Assembly: GCF_002310495.1 (NCBI RefSeq)
Contig: NZ_CP023344.1
Coordinates: 1,612,001-1,676,000, forward strand
Length of the DNA stretch: 64,000 nucleotides
Direction: 5' to 3'
From: Nibricoccus aquaticus
Lineage (GTDB): Bacteria > Verrucomicrobiota > Verrucomicrobiia > Opitutales > Opitutaceae
The translations under genes were made by a program, and so were the position numbers. The notes below the pieces were generated by a model. That model worked only from the letters and a program-made list of their open reading frames with translations. It was not told the DNA's origin and made no database searches. The first letter of the stretch is position 1, and every line of letters begins with the position of its first letter. Shown in pieces: positions 1 to 7,950 of the stretch.

Positions 1-140
1 ATCTCGCGGCAGACGAGTTCGATGTCCGTGTCGTCGAGGTGGCGCATGATCTCGGCGGCGGGCTCGGGGCCGAGCACGATGAGGAAGATCGCGAGCTTTT
101 GCTGGCGGGTGAGCTTTGTGAAATCGGGATCGGCGGCCAT
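1..140 (-). CDS. fliG: Flagellar motor switch protein FliG, N-terminal fragment
   Basis: Only the first 46 codons lie in the window; the gene runs off the left edge. The ATG is the complement of 138-140. The translation begins MAADPDFTKLTRQQKLAIFL and continues with LGPEPAAEIMRHLDD, the typical start of FliG (a helical region ending in a 'hl...ei' segment). FliG forms the switch ring on the cytoplasmic face of the MS ring and contacts the stator. It is the last visible gene of the leftward operon, 63 bases after fliF, its direct binding partner. Identity rests on this short segment plus gene order, which is strong support. Confidence 0.85.
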   Translation of the reverse strand, partial: MAADPDFTKLTRQQKLAIFLIVLGPEPAAEIMRHLDDTDIELVCRE

Positions 141-203
141 GGGGGGAGCGAGAATCGAAGGAGGAAAACGAGTGGGTTAAGAACCGTTAGCGTGCGGCGG
201 AGA

Positions 204-1772
204 TCAGCCCTTCTTCACGGCGACCCAGTCGCGCAAAGCGGTGCCGATGTTGGCGGGTTTCTGGCGGATGAGCTCGGTGAGAAGTTCAGGCGTGAGGACG
301 CCGTTATTCTGGAGAGCGCGTTGCGCGGCGTCAGGTGGAGCGGAGAGCAGCTCCATGGGGACGACCTCGAATTTTTGCTTCTTGAGCGTCTTCCAGAAGA
401 TGAAGAGGACGGCGGCAGCGATGAAGACCGCGACGTAGCGGCTGGCGGTTTCGATCCAACCCTGGACGCGGGTCTCGGTCTGGATCTGCTGAATCTGTTG
501 AGCGATTGGCTCGGTCTGGAAGGCGATCTCTTCGAGTGTGACGAGTGAGTCTACGGATACGCCGGGCGAGGCTTTGAGGCCGAGGGCGTTGATGACGATC
601 TGGCGGAGGGATTGAAGTTCTTCGGGGGTGCGCTTCATCGGTTTGCCGTCGGCGGCGACGCCGCGCTCGGCGATGAATACGGAGGCGGTGAGGTTGCGGA
701 CGGTGCCAGGCTGGCGGGTGACGTTGGTCACGCTGCGGCCGATCTCGAAGGTGGTGGTGCGGTTTTTGCGGTTGGACTCGGAGACGGCAGAGGGCGGTTG
801 CGCAGCGGCCGCGGCGGCAGGATCGCGGTCGGGAGTGTTGGCGGTGATGCCGACGGTGCCGCCGTTGCGGGCCTCGGTGGAGTTGGTGAGATCTTCGCTG
901 ACGGTCTGTGAGCGGACGACCTGGCCCTCGGGATCGTATTTTTCCTGCATCACGGTGCTGGCTTCAGAATCGATTTCGGCGGAGACGCGGACGATGGCGT
1001 TGTTGGAGCCGAGGACGGGGATCAGCATGCTTTCGATCTTTTTGGAGAAATACTCTTCGACCTGCTGGCGGTAGCGCATCTGGCTGGAGGCAGTGCCGAG
1101 CGTGGGGTCTTGCTTGAGATCTTCGGAGAGCACGCGTCCGCGGTGATCAACGACGGCGACAGCGTCGGCCTGGAGGCCTTGAACGGCGTTGGCGACGAGG
1201 TGGCGGATGGAGTTAACGGCATCAACATCGAGGCGGCTGGAGGCGAGTTCGACGAAGACAGAGGCGGTGGGCTTGATGTTCTGATCGGTGAGGAGCAGGC
1301 GGTTTTCCGGCTGCACGATCATGACGCGGGCGGAGCGGACGCCTTCGAGTTGGGAGATGGTGCGGGCGAGCTCGCCCTGGAGGGCGCGAAGGTAGTTGGT
1401 GCGCTGCACGAAGTCGGAGAGACCGAACTGGCCCTTGTCGAAAATCTCGAAACCGACGCCGTCGCCGGAAGGAACGCCCTTGGCGGCCATCTCCATGCGG
1501 AGGCGGTAAACCTGGTCGGCGGGCACATAAACGGTGGCGCCGCCGTTGGTGACTTTGTGCGGGATGTTCTGCGCCTGGAGCTGGCTCACGATGGCGGCGG
1601 CATCTTTTTCCGAGAGACGTCCGTAGAGGAGCTGGAGGTCGGGACGGCGCGACCACATGACGAGGGCCACAAGGCCGATCGTCACGACGAGGGCAGAGAT
1701 GATGATCGAAACGCGCTGGTTGAGGCCGAGCTCTTTCCAGAGAGTGACGAGAGATTGGGTGAAGTTTTTCAT
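204..1772 (-). CDS. fliF: Flagellar MS-ring protein FliF
   Basis: 522 residues, close to the usual FliF length (about 550). A transmembrane helix lies at about residues 21-38 (VSIIISALVVTIGLVALVM) and a second at 446-463 (YVAVFIAAAVLFIFWKTL). Between them is the periplasmic ring-building region, with the conserved stretch LYGRLSEKDAAAIVSQLQ near residue 50 and the RxARVMIVQPE stretch near 145. The cytoplasmic tail ends in NIGTALRDWVAVKKG, the expected FliG-binding end. FliF forms the membrane ring on which the export apparatus and the switch are built. It sits between fliE and fliG, the order found in many flagellar operons. A Pro/Ala-rich insertion near 315-325 is probably disordered. Confidence 0.96.
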   Translation of the reverse strand: MKNFTQSLVTLWKELGLNQRVSIIISALVVTIGLVALVMWSRRPDLQLLYGRLSEKDAAAIVSQLQAQNIPHKVTNGGATVYVPADQVYRLRMEMAAKGVPSGDGVGFEIFDKGQFGLSDFVQRTNYLRALQGELARTISQLEGVRSARVMIVQPENRLLLTDQNIKPTASVFVELASSRLDVDAVNSIRHLVANAVQGLQADAVAVVDHRGRVLSEDLKQDPTLGTASSQMRYRQQVEEYFSKKIESMLIPVLGSNNAIVRVSAEIDSEASTVMQEKYDPEGQVVRSQTVSEDLTNSTEARNGGTVGITANTPDRDPAAAAAAQPPSAVSESNRKNRTTTFEIGRSVTNVTRQPGTVRNLTASVFIAERGVAADGKPMKRTPEELQSLRQIVINALGLKASPGVSVDSLVTLEEIAFQTEPIAQQIQQIQTETRVQGWIETASRYVAVFIAAAVLFIFWKTLKKQKFEVVPMELLSAPPDAAQRALQNNGVLTPELLTELIRQKPANIGTALRDWVAVKKG

Positions 1773-1825
1773 CGGATACTAGCGACGGAGCTGAAAATGG
1801 GGCGGAGAAAAGTGAGTGGCGCGGA

Positions 1826-2188
1826 TCAGACCGGCATGCGCATGAGCTCCTGATAGGACTCAACGACTTTGTTGCGGACCTCGACCATGAGCTGGAAGGC
1901 GACGCCGGCTTCCTGCATCGCGATCATCGACTGGTGGAGGTTGTCGGTGTTGCCGAGGAGGACGTCGCGGGTGACGGCCTGAGCCTCCTTCTGTTTACCA
2001 TCCACTGCGGAGACGAGGTTCTCGAAAACGCTGCCGAAGCCGCCGGGCTGCGTGGCGGAGACATCGCCCGAGGGAAGCGCGATGCCGGGAAGTTTGACCG
2101 GGCCGGTGGGGGAGTCGTTCGGCGTGAGCCCGGGGAGCTTGTTGAGCAGCGGGGTCTGGAGGGTGTTGATTGAGCCGATGAGCGACAT
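1826..2188 (-). CDS. fliE: Flagellar hook-basal body protein FliE
   Basis: 120 residues; FliE is normally 100-120. The C-terminal half has the family signature: FENLVSAVDGKQKEAQAVTR, then DNLHQSMIAMQEAGVAFQLM and VRNKVVESYQELMRMPV at the very end. FliE joins the MS ring to the proximal rod and is exported by the flagellar type III system; no Sec signal is present, as expected. It lies between flgC and fliF, 53 bases before the fliF start. The first 50 residues are Pro/Gly/Ser-rich and weakly conserved, which is usual for this protein. Confidence 0.93.
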   Translation of the reverse strand: MSLIGSINTLQTPLLNKLPGLTPNDSPTGPVKLPGIALPSGDVSATQPGGFGSVFENLVSAVDGKQKEAQAVTRDVLLGNTDNLHQSMIAMQEAGVAFQLMVEVRNKVVESYQELMRMPV

Positions 2189-2260
2189 AACGGGTGGTGG
2201 CGAAGAGGGGCGTTAAGAACGTGCGGCGTAAGCGACGGTGTGAGAGGCGGCGGGGCTAAC

Positions 2261-2680
2261 TTACTTGCCAATCTCCATGGCTTTCAGGGCCATCTGGCGG
2301 GAGTTTTTGACGACGGAAAGATTGGCTTCGTAGGCCCGGGAGGCGGACATGAGATCAACCATTTCGAAGGCCATGTTGACGTTGGGCATGTTCACGAAGC
2401 CGTCCTTCTGCGCGTCGGGATGAGAAGGATCGTAAACACGCGCGCCGGGGGTGGTGTCAGGGGAGATTTTGCCCACATGCACGCTCTGGAGGGAGGCACC
2501 GCCGGCCTTGGTGTTGCGGAGGAGTTCGGTTTCGAAAGAGACGGTTTTGCGCTGGTAAGGGAGACCGTCGGGACCGCGGGTGGTCTGAGCGTTGGCGATG
2601 TTTTGCGCGACGATGTCGAGGCGGGTTTTCTGCGCGTTGAGCGCGCCAGCGGTGACGTCGATGCCGGAAAGAATGTTCAT
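2261..2680 (-). CDS. flgC: Flagellar proximal rod protein FlgC
   Basis: 139 residues, the standard FlgC size. The N-terminal rod motif is clear (LDIVAQNIANAQTTRGPDG, residues about 22-40). The C-terminal flagellar-rod helix reads NMAFEMVDLMSASRAYEANL and ends NSRQMALKAMEIGK, typical of FlgC/FlgG-type proteins. It is a structural subunit of the proximal rod, exported by the flagellar secretion apparatus. The gene follows flgB by 43 bases in the flgB-flgC-fliE-fliF-fliG operon. Confidence 0.95.
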   Translation of the reverse strand: MNILSGIDVTAGALNAQKTRLDIVAQNIANAQTTRGPDGLPYQRKTVSFETELLRNTKAGGASLQSVHVGKISPDTTPGARVYDPSHPDAQKDGFVNMPNVNMAFEMVDLMSASRAYEANLSVVKNSRQMALKAMEIGK

Positions 2681-2723
2681 GAAAACGCGGGGTTAAAAGT
2701 TGGTGATGGTTAGCAGACTGCGT

Positions 2724-3110
2724 TCAGACCATGCGGCCGCTAATGGCCATTTTCATCTGCTTGATGTTCCGGCTGACTAGTTCGGTGAGGAAGTCGTGCT
2801 CGACGGTGTTCCGATTCATCTCAAGGAGCTCTTTTTCGATTTCGACGGTATTGCCGTCGGGGCGCAGTGTGCGGGCGTGCGGATCTTCGATGAGCGACGG
2901 AGCGAGTGAGTCTTTGTTCTGCGCGAGCGTGCCGGATTCGAGTTTGGAGCGAAGCTGGGATGCGAAGTCGGCGGCGACGTCGAGGCGGCGGTAGCCGGGG
3001 GTTTCGGCGTTGGCGATGTTCGAGGCGATCGCTTCCTGGCGCAGCACGGCACCATCCAAGAGCTTCCGCGCGAGCAGGTAGTTATCGGACTGGAAAATCG
3101 GATCGATCAT
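2724..3110 (-). CDS. flgB: Flagellar proximal rod protein FlgB
   Basis: From the ATG at 3110 the protein has 128 residues and begins MIDPIFQSDNYLLARKLL. The rod motif AIASNIANAETPGYRRLDV follows. The tail carries NRNTVEHDFLTELVSRNIKQ, a FlgB signature. An in-frame TTG six codons upstream (3128) would give a longer N-terminus. I prefer the ATG because FlgB proteins usually have about 20-25 residues before the ALRQ/SNIANA region, and because the TTG coincides with the -12 element of a sigma-54-like sequence. First gene of the basal-body operon. Confidence 0.93.
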   Translation of the reverse strand: MIDPIFQSDNYLLARKLLDGAVLRQEAIASNIANAETPGYRRLDVAADFASQLRSKLESGTLAQNKDSLAPSLIEDPHARTLRPDGNTVEIEKELLEMNRNTVEHDFLTELVSRNIKQMKMAISGRMV

Positions 3111-3123
3111 TGCCCCGACATTT

Positions 3124-3139
3124 AGCAACGGCGGTGCCA
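3124..3139 (-). promoter_or_regulatory. Candidate sigma-54 promoter for the flgB operon
   Basis: Reading the minus strand, TGGCAC (3139-3134), five bases, then TTGCT (3128-3124) matches the -24/-12 consensus with the exact GG-N10-GC spacing. Sigma-54 control of rod and MS-ring genes is common in polar-flagellate bacteria. The predicted transcription start is near 3113, only about three bases before the flgB ATG, which would give an almost leaderless mRNA. That is either a real peculiarity or a sign that the match is fortuitous. Confidence 0.5.
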
Positions 3140-3323
3140 GCCGGTTTTTTAGAGCTATAGGCTAATTAAAACCAACGAGTTAAAAATTTCTAGGCGTTTC
3201 ACCCTAGACGACCCGGGCGAACACCCCAGATAGCGCTGAGCAATGACGGCAAAATTTGCCTGCCCTCCCCGGCCGCCTGAGTCGTGAGTTGGCCGGCCCA
3301 CCGCATTTCGCCGTAAAGGCATC

Positions 3324-3350
3324 TACATTCCCGGCTGAACGCGCCGATAG
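3324..3350 (+). promoter_or_regulatory. Candidate sigma-28 (FliA-type) promoter of cheR
   Basis: TACA (3324-3327), 15 bases, then GCCGATAG (3343-3350) matches the flagellar sigma-28 pattern TAAA-N15-GCCGATAA with 7 of 8 bases in the -10 element. It ends 23 bases before the cheR ATG. The rest of the 3129-3373 divergent spacer is AT-rich for this genome around 3145-3200 and shows no other feature I can name. Confidence 0.55.
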
Positions 3351-3373
3351 ATTTCTTCATTTAACCACCCCGT

Positions 3374-4207
3374 ATGATGAGGGACAGCGACTACGATTTT
3401 ATCCGCGACCTGGTTTATAGCCACAGCCGCATCAACCTCGGCCCGGACAAACGCGAGCTTGTCTCCGCGCGTCTCGGCAAGCGCCTACGCGCGACCAATA
3501 TCACCTCGATCAGCGACTATTGCCGCTTCCTCCAGCAAAAGGAGAGCGGCGACGAACTCGCCCACTTAATCGATGCGATCTCTACGAACCACACGTTCTT
3601 CTTCCGCGAGCCGCAGCACTTCGATTTCATGACGAAGACGCTCGTTCCCGAGATGGAAGCGCGTCGCGCCACAGCGAAATGGCCGTCGTTTAACGTCTGG
3701 AGCGCCGCCTCCTCCTCCGGCGAGGAGCCCTACTCCATCGCCATAGCGCTTCTCGAATATTTCGGCACCCGCTCGACCTGGCCGTGGCGTATCGAAGCCA
3801 CCGACATTTCCCACAAGATCCTCCAGAAGGCCCGTGTCGGCGTGTACCGCGAAGACGCCGTCTCGAAAGCCTCGCCCTCTGTGATTCGCACGCATTTCCA
3901 AAAAGGCTTCGGGCCGCAGGATGGAAACTACCGCGTGAAACCGCACGTGCAGGAATGCGTGACCTTCCGCCAGCTCAACCTCCTCGAAGGCACGCCTCCC
4001 TTCAACGAGCCGTTCCAGCTCATCTTCTGCCGCAACGTCATGATCTACTTCGACCGCGCCACGCAGGAAGAACTCGTTGCGCGACTCACGCGTCAACTCG
4101 TGCCGGGCGGCTATCTTTTCGTCGGCCACTCCGAAAGTCTCAGCGGCGTGAAACACACTCTGGAAACGGTCAAACCCGCGATCTACCGCCGTCCGCTCAA
4201 ATCTTGA
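3374..4207 (+). CDS. cheR: Chemotaxis protein methyltransferase CheR
   Basis: 277 residues, normal for CheR. CheR transfers methyl groups from S-adenosylmethionine to glutamates on chemoreceptors. The N-terminal helical domain (about 1-75) ends in the conserved ISTNHTFFFREPQHF. The SAM-binding domain has VWSAASSSGEEPYSIAI near residue 115 and LIFCRNVMIYFD near 218. The tail VGHSESLSG is also typical. The ATG has no Shine-Dalgarno sequence. First gene of the rightward chemotaxis set, followed 37 bases later by cheB, its antagonist. Confidence 0.96.
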   Translation: MMRDSDYDFIRDLVYSHSRINLGPDKRELVSARLGKRLRATNITSISDYCRFLQQKESGDELAHLIDAISTNHTFFFREPQHFDFMTKTLVPEMEARRATAKWPSFNVWSAASSSGEEPYSIAIALLEYFGTRSTWPWRIEATDISHKILQKARVGVYREDAVSKASPSVIRTHFQKGFGPQDGNYRVKPHVQECVTFRQLNLLEGTPPFNEPFQLIFCRNVMIYFDRATQEELVARLTRQLVPGGYLFVGHSESLSGVKHTLETVKPAIYRRPLKS

Positions 4208-4244
4208 GCCGACGCCCTCCCCTTTCCTCCCGACGACTATTCTC

Positions 4245-5492
4245 ATGAGCCTGCGCAAAATCCGCGTCCTCATCATCGACGACTCCGCCGTCATCCGCAA
4301 AGTCGTCAGCGAGGCGCTCGCCAACGATCCCGAGATCGAGGTCGTCGGCACCGCGATCGACCCCTACATCGCGCGCGACAAGATCGTGCAGCTCAAGCCC
4401 GACGTCCTCACGCTCGACATCGAGATGCCGCGCATGGATGGCCTCACCTTCCTGAAGATCATCATGGAGGAGCGCCCGCTCCCGGTGATCATCATGAGCT
4501 CGCTCTCGAAAGCCGGCTCGCACCACGCCATGGAAGCGCTCCGCATCGGCGCCGTCGATGTGCTCGGCAAACCCGGCGGCTCCTACTCCTTCGGTGACCT
4601 CGGCCCGCAGCTCATTTCAAAAATCAAAGCCGCCGCCTGCGCCCGCCTCCGCAAGCCCGCGCCGACCCGCACTCCCTTTAAGAAACCGCCCTCCACGCCA
4701 CCCGCCGATGCGCCGCTGACGCCCGTCCCTCCGCGCCCTGCTCCGGCATCCGCCGTCCCACTACAGACCCGGCCGCCCATGCCGGTGACCGGCCCGCGCG
4801 CCGCCCCCACCTACCGGCCCGCACCTCCGGCCCGCGTGCCCGTTCGCCCGCCGGTGCGCGCCGGCCTGCATCACCCGCGCCGCCTCATCCTCCTCGGAGC
4901 CTCCACCGGTGGCACCGAAGCCCTGCGCGAAGTCCTCACCGCGCTCCCCGGCGATCTTCCCGGCATCGCGATCGTGCAGCACATCCCTGCGCATTTTTCC
5001 AAAGCCTTCGCCGACCGCCTCAACACCATCTGCGCCTTCGAAGTTCGCGAAGCAGTCGATGGCGACAAACTCACTTCCGGTCTCGCGCTCGTCGCCCCCG
5101 GCAATCACCACATGATGCTCCAGTGGGCGGGCGACGGCTACCGCGTCCGCCTCTCCGATGGACCGATGGTCTGGCATCAGCGCCCCGCCGTGGATCTCCT
5201 TTTCAAATCTGCCGCCGACCTCGCCGGGCCATACGCCATCGGCGGCATTCTCACCGGCATGGGCAAAGACGGTGCCGAAGGCCTTCTGCGTATCCGTGAA
5301 AAAGGCGCCATCACCTTCGCGCAAGACGAGGCCACCAGCGTCGTCTACGGCATGCCGAAAGTCGCGTGGGAAAACGGCGGTGCTCAACGCCAGCTCCCGC
5401 TCGATCACATGGCGGACTTCATCACACAGGCCGTCGCCACCGCGCCCTCCGCGCACAACGGCGGCACGCAGCCCGCGCAAATCCCCGCGTGA
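4245..5492 (+). CDS. cheB: Chemotaxis response regulator / protein-glutamate methylesterase CheB
   Basis: 415 residues; CheB is usually about 350. An N-terminal receiver domain (about 1-125) has the acidic pair IIDDS and the phospho-acceptor Asp in LTLDIEMPRMDG. The C-terminal methylesterase domain (about 210-400) shows the catalytic Ser in LGASTGGTEALRE, His in IVQHIPAHF and Asp in TGMGKDGAEGL. The extra length comes from a Pro/Ala-rich linker between about residues 135 and 205. CheB demethylates or deamidates receptors when phosphorylated by CheA. No cheA or cheW lies in this window. Confidence 0.96.
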   Translation: MSLRKIRVLIIDDSAVIRKVVSEALANDPEIEVVGTAIDPYIARDKIVQLKPDVLTLDIEMPRMDGLTFLKIIMEERPLPVIIMSSLSKAGSHHAMEALRIGAVDVLGKPGGSYSFGDLGPQLISKIKAAACARLRKPAPTRTPFKKPPSTPPADAPLTPVPPRPAPASAVPLQTRPPMPVTGPRAAPTYRPAPPARVPVRPPVRAGLHHPRRLILLGASTGGTEALREVLTALPGDLPGIAIVQHIPAHFSKAFADRLNTICAFEVREAVDGDKLTSGLALVAPGNHHMMLQWAGDGYRVRLSDGPMVWHQRPAVDLLFKSAADLAGPYAIGGILTGMGKDGAEGLLRIREKGAITFAQDEATSVVYGMPKVAWENGGAQRQLPLDHMADFITQAVATAPSAHNGGTQPAQIPA

Positions 5493-5566
5493 GCCGCCAG
5501 CGCCTCCGTAGCGCAAACCGCATACAGCGCGCCTCCCGCGCTAACACGGGTTGACCTGCGCCCCTC

Positions 5567-5605
5567 GGGCCGCATTGCTGAATCGCGCCTTCTCGCGGCC
5601 CTTTT
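5567..5605 (+). terminator. Candidate intrinsic terminator or attenuator after cheB
   Basis: GGGCCGC (5567-5573) pairs with GCGGCCC (5595-5601), with a 21-base loop, followed by TTTT (5602-5605). It lies 16 bases before the next gene, so it may end cheB transcription or reduce read-through. The long loop lowers confidence. Confidence 0.4.
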
Positions 5606-5621
5606 CACTCCCGATTTCATC

Positions 5622-6899
5622 ATGACGCCAAACAGCGCCGCCCCTCTTCCCACGCCGTCCCTGCTCATCGTCGATGACGAACCCATCGTGCTCGGCGCAT
5701 TGAAGGAAACGCTCGAACGTGAAAAATACCACGTCGTCGCCACGACCAGCGCGCGCAAGGCCCTCGAAATTCTCCGCGAGCGCGAGTTCGCCGTCATCAT
5801 CTCCGACCAGCGCATGCCCGAGATGATGGGCCTCGATTTCCTCATCGAAAGTAAAAAACTCCGCCCCCTCTGCTCGCGCATCCTCATCACCGCCGTCCTC
5901 TCGCTACCGACCATCGTCGATGCGATCAACAAGGGTGAAATTTTCCGCTTCGTCGCCAAACCTTGGCTACGCGAGGAGCTCACCACCACGGTCAAGAACG
6001 CGATAAACCGCTACGAACTCATCGTCCAGAACGAGCGCCTCACCGCCGAAAGCCAGCGCCTCAACCAGCAGCTCACCATCGCCAACGCCGCCCTCGGCGA
6101 GCAGGTGAAAACGCTCGAGTCGCAGAAGCTCGACCTCGACAAGGCCAACCGCGAACTCGCCACCAGTTACGAGCACTCGCTCGATCTCTGCTTCCGCATC
6201 CTCGCCACCTACGATCCACTCCTCAGCGGCCAGGCCAAAACCCTCGTCGAGATCGCCCGCAAGATGAGCGAGACCGAGCACTTCACCACCGAGGAAAAAC
6301 ACATCCTCCGCTCCGCCGCCTGGCTCAGCGACCTCGGCCTCATCGGCGTCCCGCGCGAACTCCTCCGCACCTTCCGGCAAAATCCCGACAAGCTCAACGA
6401 GCGCGACCTCAACACGCTCCACAGCCACCCGATCTACAGCCAGACGCTCGCCTCCTACATCGACAGCCGCCCCGCCCTCGGCGAGACGATCCGAGGCCAT
6501 CACGAACGCTGGGACGGCAAAGGTTATCCCGACGGTCTCTCCGCGCAGTCCATTCCCTGGACCGCCCGCTGCCTCGCCGTCGCCGTCTGGTTCGTCGAAT
6601 GCGGCCTTCCCAAGGATCTCGCCATCGAAGCGATCATGACCGAGTCCGGCCGCGCGCTCGACCCCGAGGCCGTCCGCCTTTTCCTGAAAGTTACGCACCT
6701 CATCCAGCTCCCACGCCAGGTGAAGGAAATCCTCCTCGATGAACTCCAGGCAGGCATGACGCTCGCCAATGGCCTCTACAGCCCGCACGGCATGTTGCTC
6801 GTCAGCGAAGGCCAGACGCTCAGCCCCGCGATGATCACTAAGATCCAGAACCACAACCTGGTCGATCCCATCAGCCAGCGCCTGCTGGTTTATTCGTAA
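5622..6899 (+). CDS. Response regulator with receiver and degenerate HD-GYP domain
   Basis: 425 residues. The receiver domain (about 10-130) has LLIVDDEP, phospho-acceptor Asp62 in ISDQRMPEMMG and the FRFVAKPW lysine. A coiled coil follows at about 140-190. The second half aligns with HD-GYP phosphodiesterases: HSHPIYSQT, then GHHERWDGKGYPDGLS near residue 293. However, the metal-binding HD is SD (Ser236-Asp237), the GK of HDxGK is GL, and the usual VADxxDA reads VAVWFVE. It has probably lost c-di-GMP hydrolysis and may act as a c-di-GMP sensor or protein-interaction module. It sits between cheB and cheD, suggesting a role in motility signalling. Confidence 0.85.
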   Translation: MTPNSAAPLPTPSLLIVDDEPIVLGALKETLEREKYHVVATTSARKALEILREREFAVIISDQRMPEMMGLDFLIESKKLRPLCSRILITAVLSLPTIVDAINKGEIFRFVAKPWLREELTTTVKNAINRYELIVQNERLTAESQRLNQQLTIANAALGEQVKTLESQKLDLDKANRELATSYEHSLDLCFRILATYDPLLSGQAKTLVEIARKMSETEHFTTEEKHILRSAAWLSDLGLIGVPRELLRTFRQNPDKLNERDLNTLHSHPIYSQTLASYIDSRPALGETIRGHHERWDGKGYPDGLSAQSIPWTARCLAVAVWFVECGLPKDLAIEAIMTESGRALDPEAVRLFLKVTHLIQLPRQVKEILLDELQAGMTLANGLYSPHGMLLVSEGQTLSPAMITKIQNHNLVDPISQRLLVYS

Positions 6900-7215
6900 G
6901 CGCACGCGATCCGCCCGCTCCGCTCTCCCGCCGCCCGACTTGTAGGAGCGCCTTTACGCCGCGATGACGCGCATCGCACGCCTTCGGAATCGCGCCATAA
7001 TTCCGCTCCCGCGTTCGCACCCCGACAGCCCAGCACCTTTCTCAAAACTGGGTAGTTTTCCGCGCATAAATTACCTCCGGCGCATCTCAAGTTTGAGAAC
7101 GCAGAGCCGTATTTAACAACAGCCGCCCCATGACCTGCGGCGCTCTCCATGCGTCACCTCAATTTCCACCGCCGCCGCGAACATCCCCACGGCGGACCCG
7201 ACCTGCGTTAACACC
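6900..7215. other. Spacer before cheD
   Basis: About 315 bases without a convincing gene. Near 6940-6975 is a decayed palindrome-like stretch (TAGGAGCGCCTTTACGCCGC). A sigma-28-like site lies at 7087-7113, listed separately. Short ORFs across this stretch have no recognisable product. Confidence 0.5.
7087..7113 (+). promoter_or_regulatory. Candidate sigma-28 promoter of cheD
   Basis: TCAAGTTT (7087-7094), 11 bases, then GCCGTATT (7106-7113). The -35 matches TAAAGTTT at 7 of 8 bases; the -10 keeps only the GCCG core. Spacing is exact. It lies about 100 bases before the cheD start and suggests cheD is expressed separately from cheR-cheB. Confidence 0.45.
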
Positions 7216-7734
7216 ATGGCCGGCGCACCTACCGTCTCTGCTCTTTTTGCCCAACGCGTCGTCATCGGCGTCGGCGACATGGCCGTTTCCAATAACGACA
7301 TGGTCACGCTCTCGACCTATGCGCTTGGCTCCTGCGTCGGCGTCATCGCCTACGATCCCGTCGCCCACGCCGGGGGCATCCTCCACTTGATGCTGCCCGA
7401 CTCGACGATCTCGCCCGATAAAGCCTCCAAGCAACCCGCGATGTTCGCCAACACCGGTCTGCCGCTGCTCTTCAAATCGCTCATCGGCGTGCGAGCCGAT
7501 ATGAGCCGCCTCCGCATCTTTCTCGCCGGCGGAGCCAGCGTGCTCAACGGCGCCGACCCTTTCAAAATCGGTGCGCGCAACTGCGGCGCCGTCCTTCAAT
7601 ATCTAAAAACCGCCGGCTACCCCATCGCCGGCCAGGACCTCGGCGGAAACGTCAACCGCACCGTCCACCTCAAAGTCTCCAACGGCGAAGTGACCATGAA
7701 GCTTCCCGACCGCAGCGAACAATTCTCGCTCTGA
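7216..7734 (+). CDS. cheD: Chemoreceptor glutamine deamidase CheD
   Basis: 172 residues, the usual length. CheD deamidates glutamines on chemoreceptors and in many bacteria also interacts with CheC. The catalytic triad of the Thermotoga enzyme (Thr21, Cys27, His44) appears with constant offset: Thr34 and Cys40 in LSTYALGSCVGVI and His57 in AGGILHLMLPDS. The conserved LRIFLAGGASVL and GQDLGGNVNRTVHL stretches are also present. The ATG was chosen because the motif spacing to the N-terminus fits the family. Last gene of the rightward chemotaxis block; it converges with an mcp gene. Confidence 0.96.
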   Translation: MAGAPTVSALFAQRVVIGVGDMAVSNNDMVTLSTYALGSCVGVIAYDPVAHAGGILHLMLPDSTISPDKASKQPAMFANTGLPLLFKSLIGVRADMSRLRIFLAGGASVLNGADPFKIGARNCGAVLQYLKTAGYPIAGQDLGGNVNRTVHLKVSNGEVTMKLPDRSEQFSL

Positions 7735-7896
7735 CGCGCAGCGTCGGGAAACGCCCGCCCGCGGCGGCCGCGTTGCCCGGATGCAGGCGCCTCGATCGCG
7801 CGCCCCCCGTTTTCACACGCAAGCGCACATGCCTCTGGCTGCGTGCGCATTCAGATCTGGATACGGTTCACGGGAAATAACCGGACCCGTACCGCC

Positions 7897-7937
7897 TCCG
7901 AAACCCGCCTGTCGTCATCTTGACAGCCGGTTTCGGA
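7897..7937. terminator. Probable bidirectional hairpin between convergent cheD and mcp
   Basis: TCCGAAACC (7897-7905) pairs perfectly with GGTTTCGGA (7929-7937). An inner CTGTC/GACAG stem lies inside. It sits between the cheD stop and the end of the convergent mcp gene. No long T run follows on either strand, so any termination would depend on the stem or on Rho. Confidence 0.45.
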
Positions 7938-7950
7938 ACGCAACACCGCT

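Noticed and set aside
3111-3128. TTG start for flgB six codons upstream
   Set aside because: The extra residues are not typical of FlgB, and the TTG is inside the sigma-54-like -12 element; the ATG at 3110 is preferred.
3314-3350. TAAA at 3314 as the -35 of the cheR sigma-28 promoter
   Set aside because: Spacing to GCCGATAG is 25 bases rather than 15; the TACA at 3324 fits the spacing instead.
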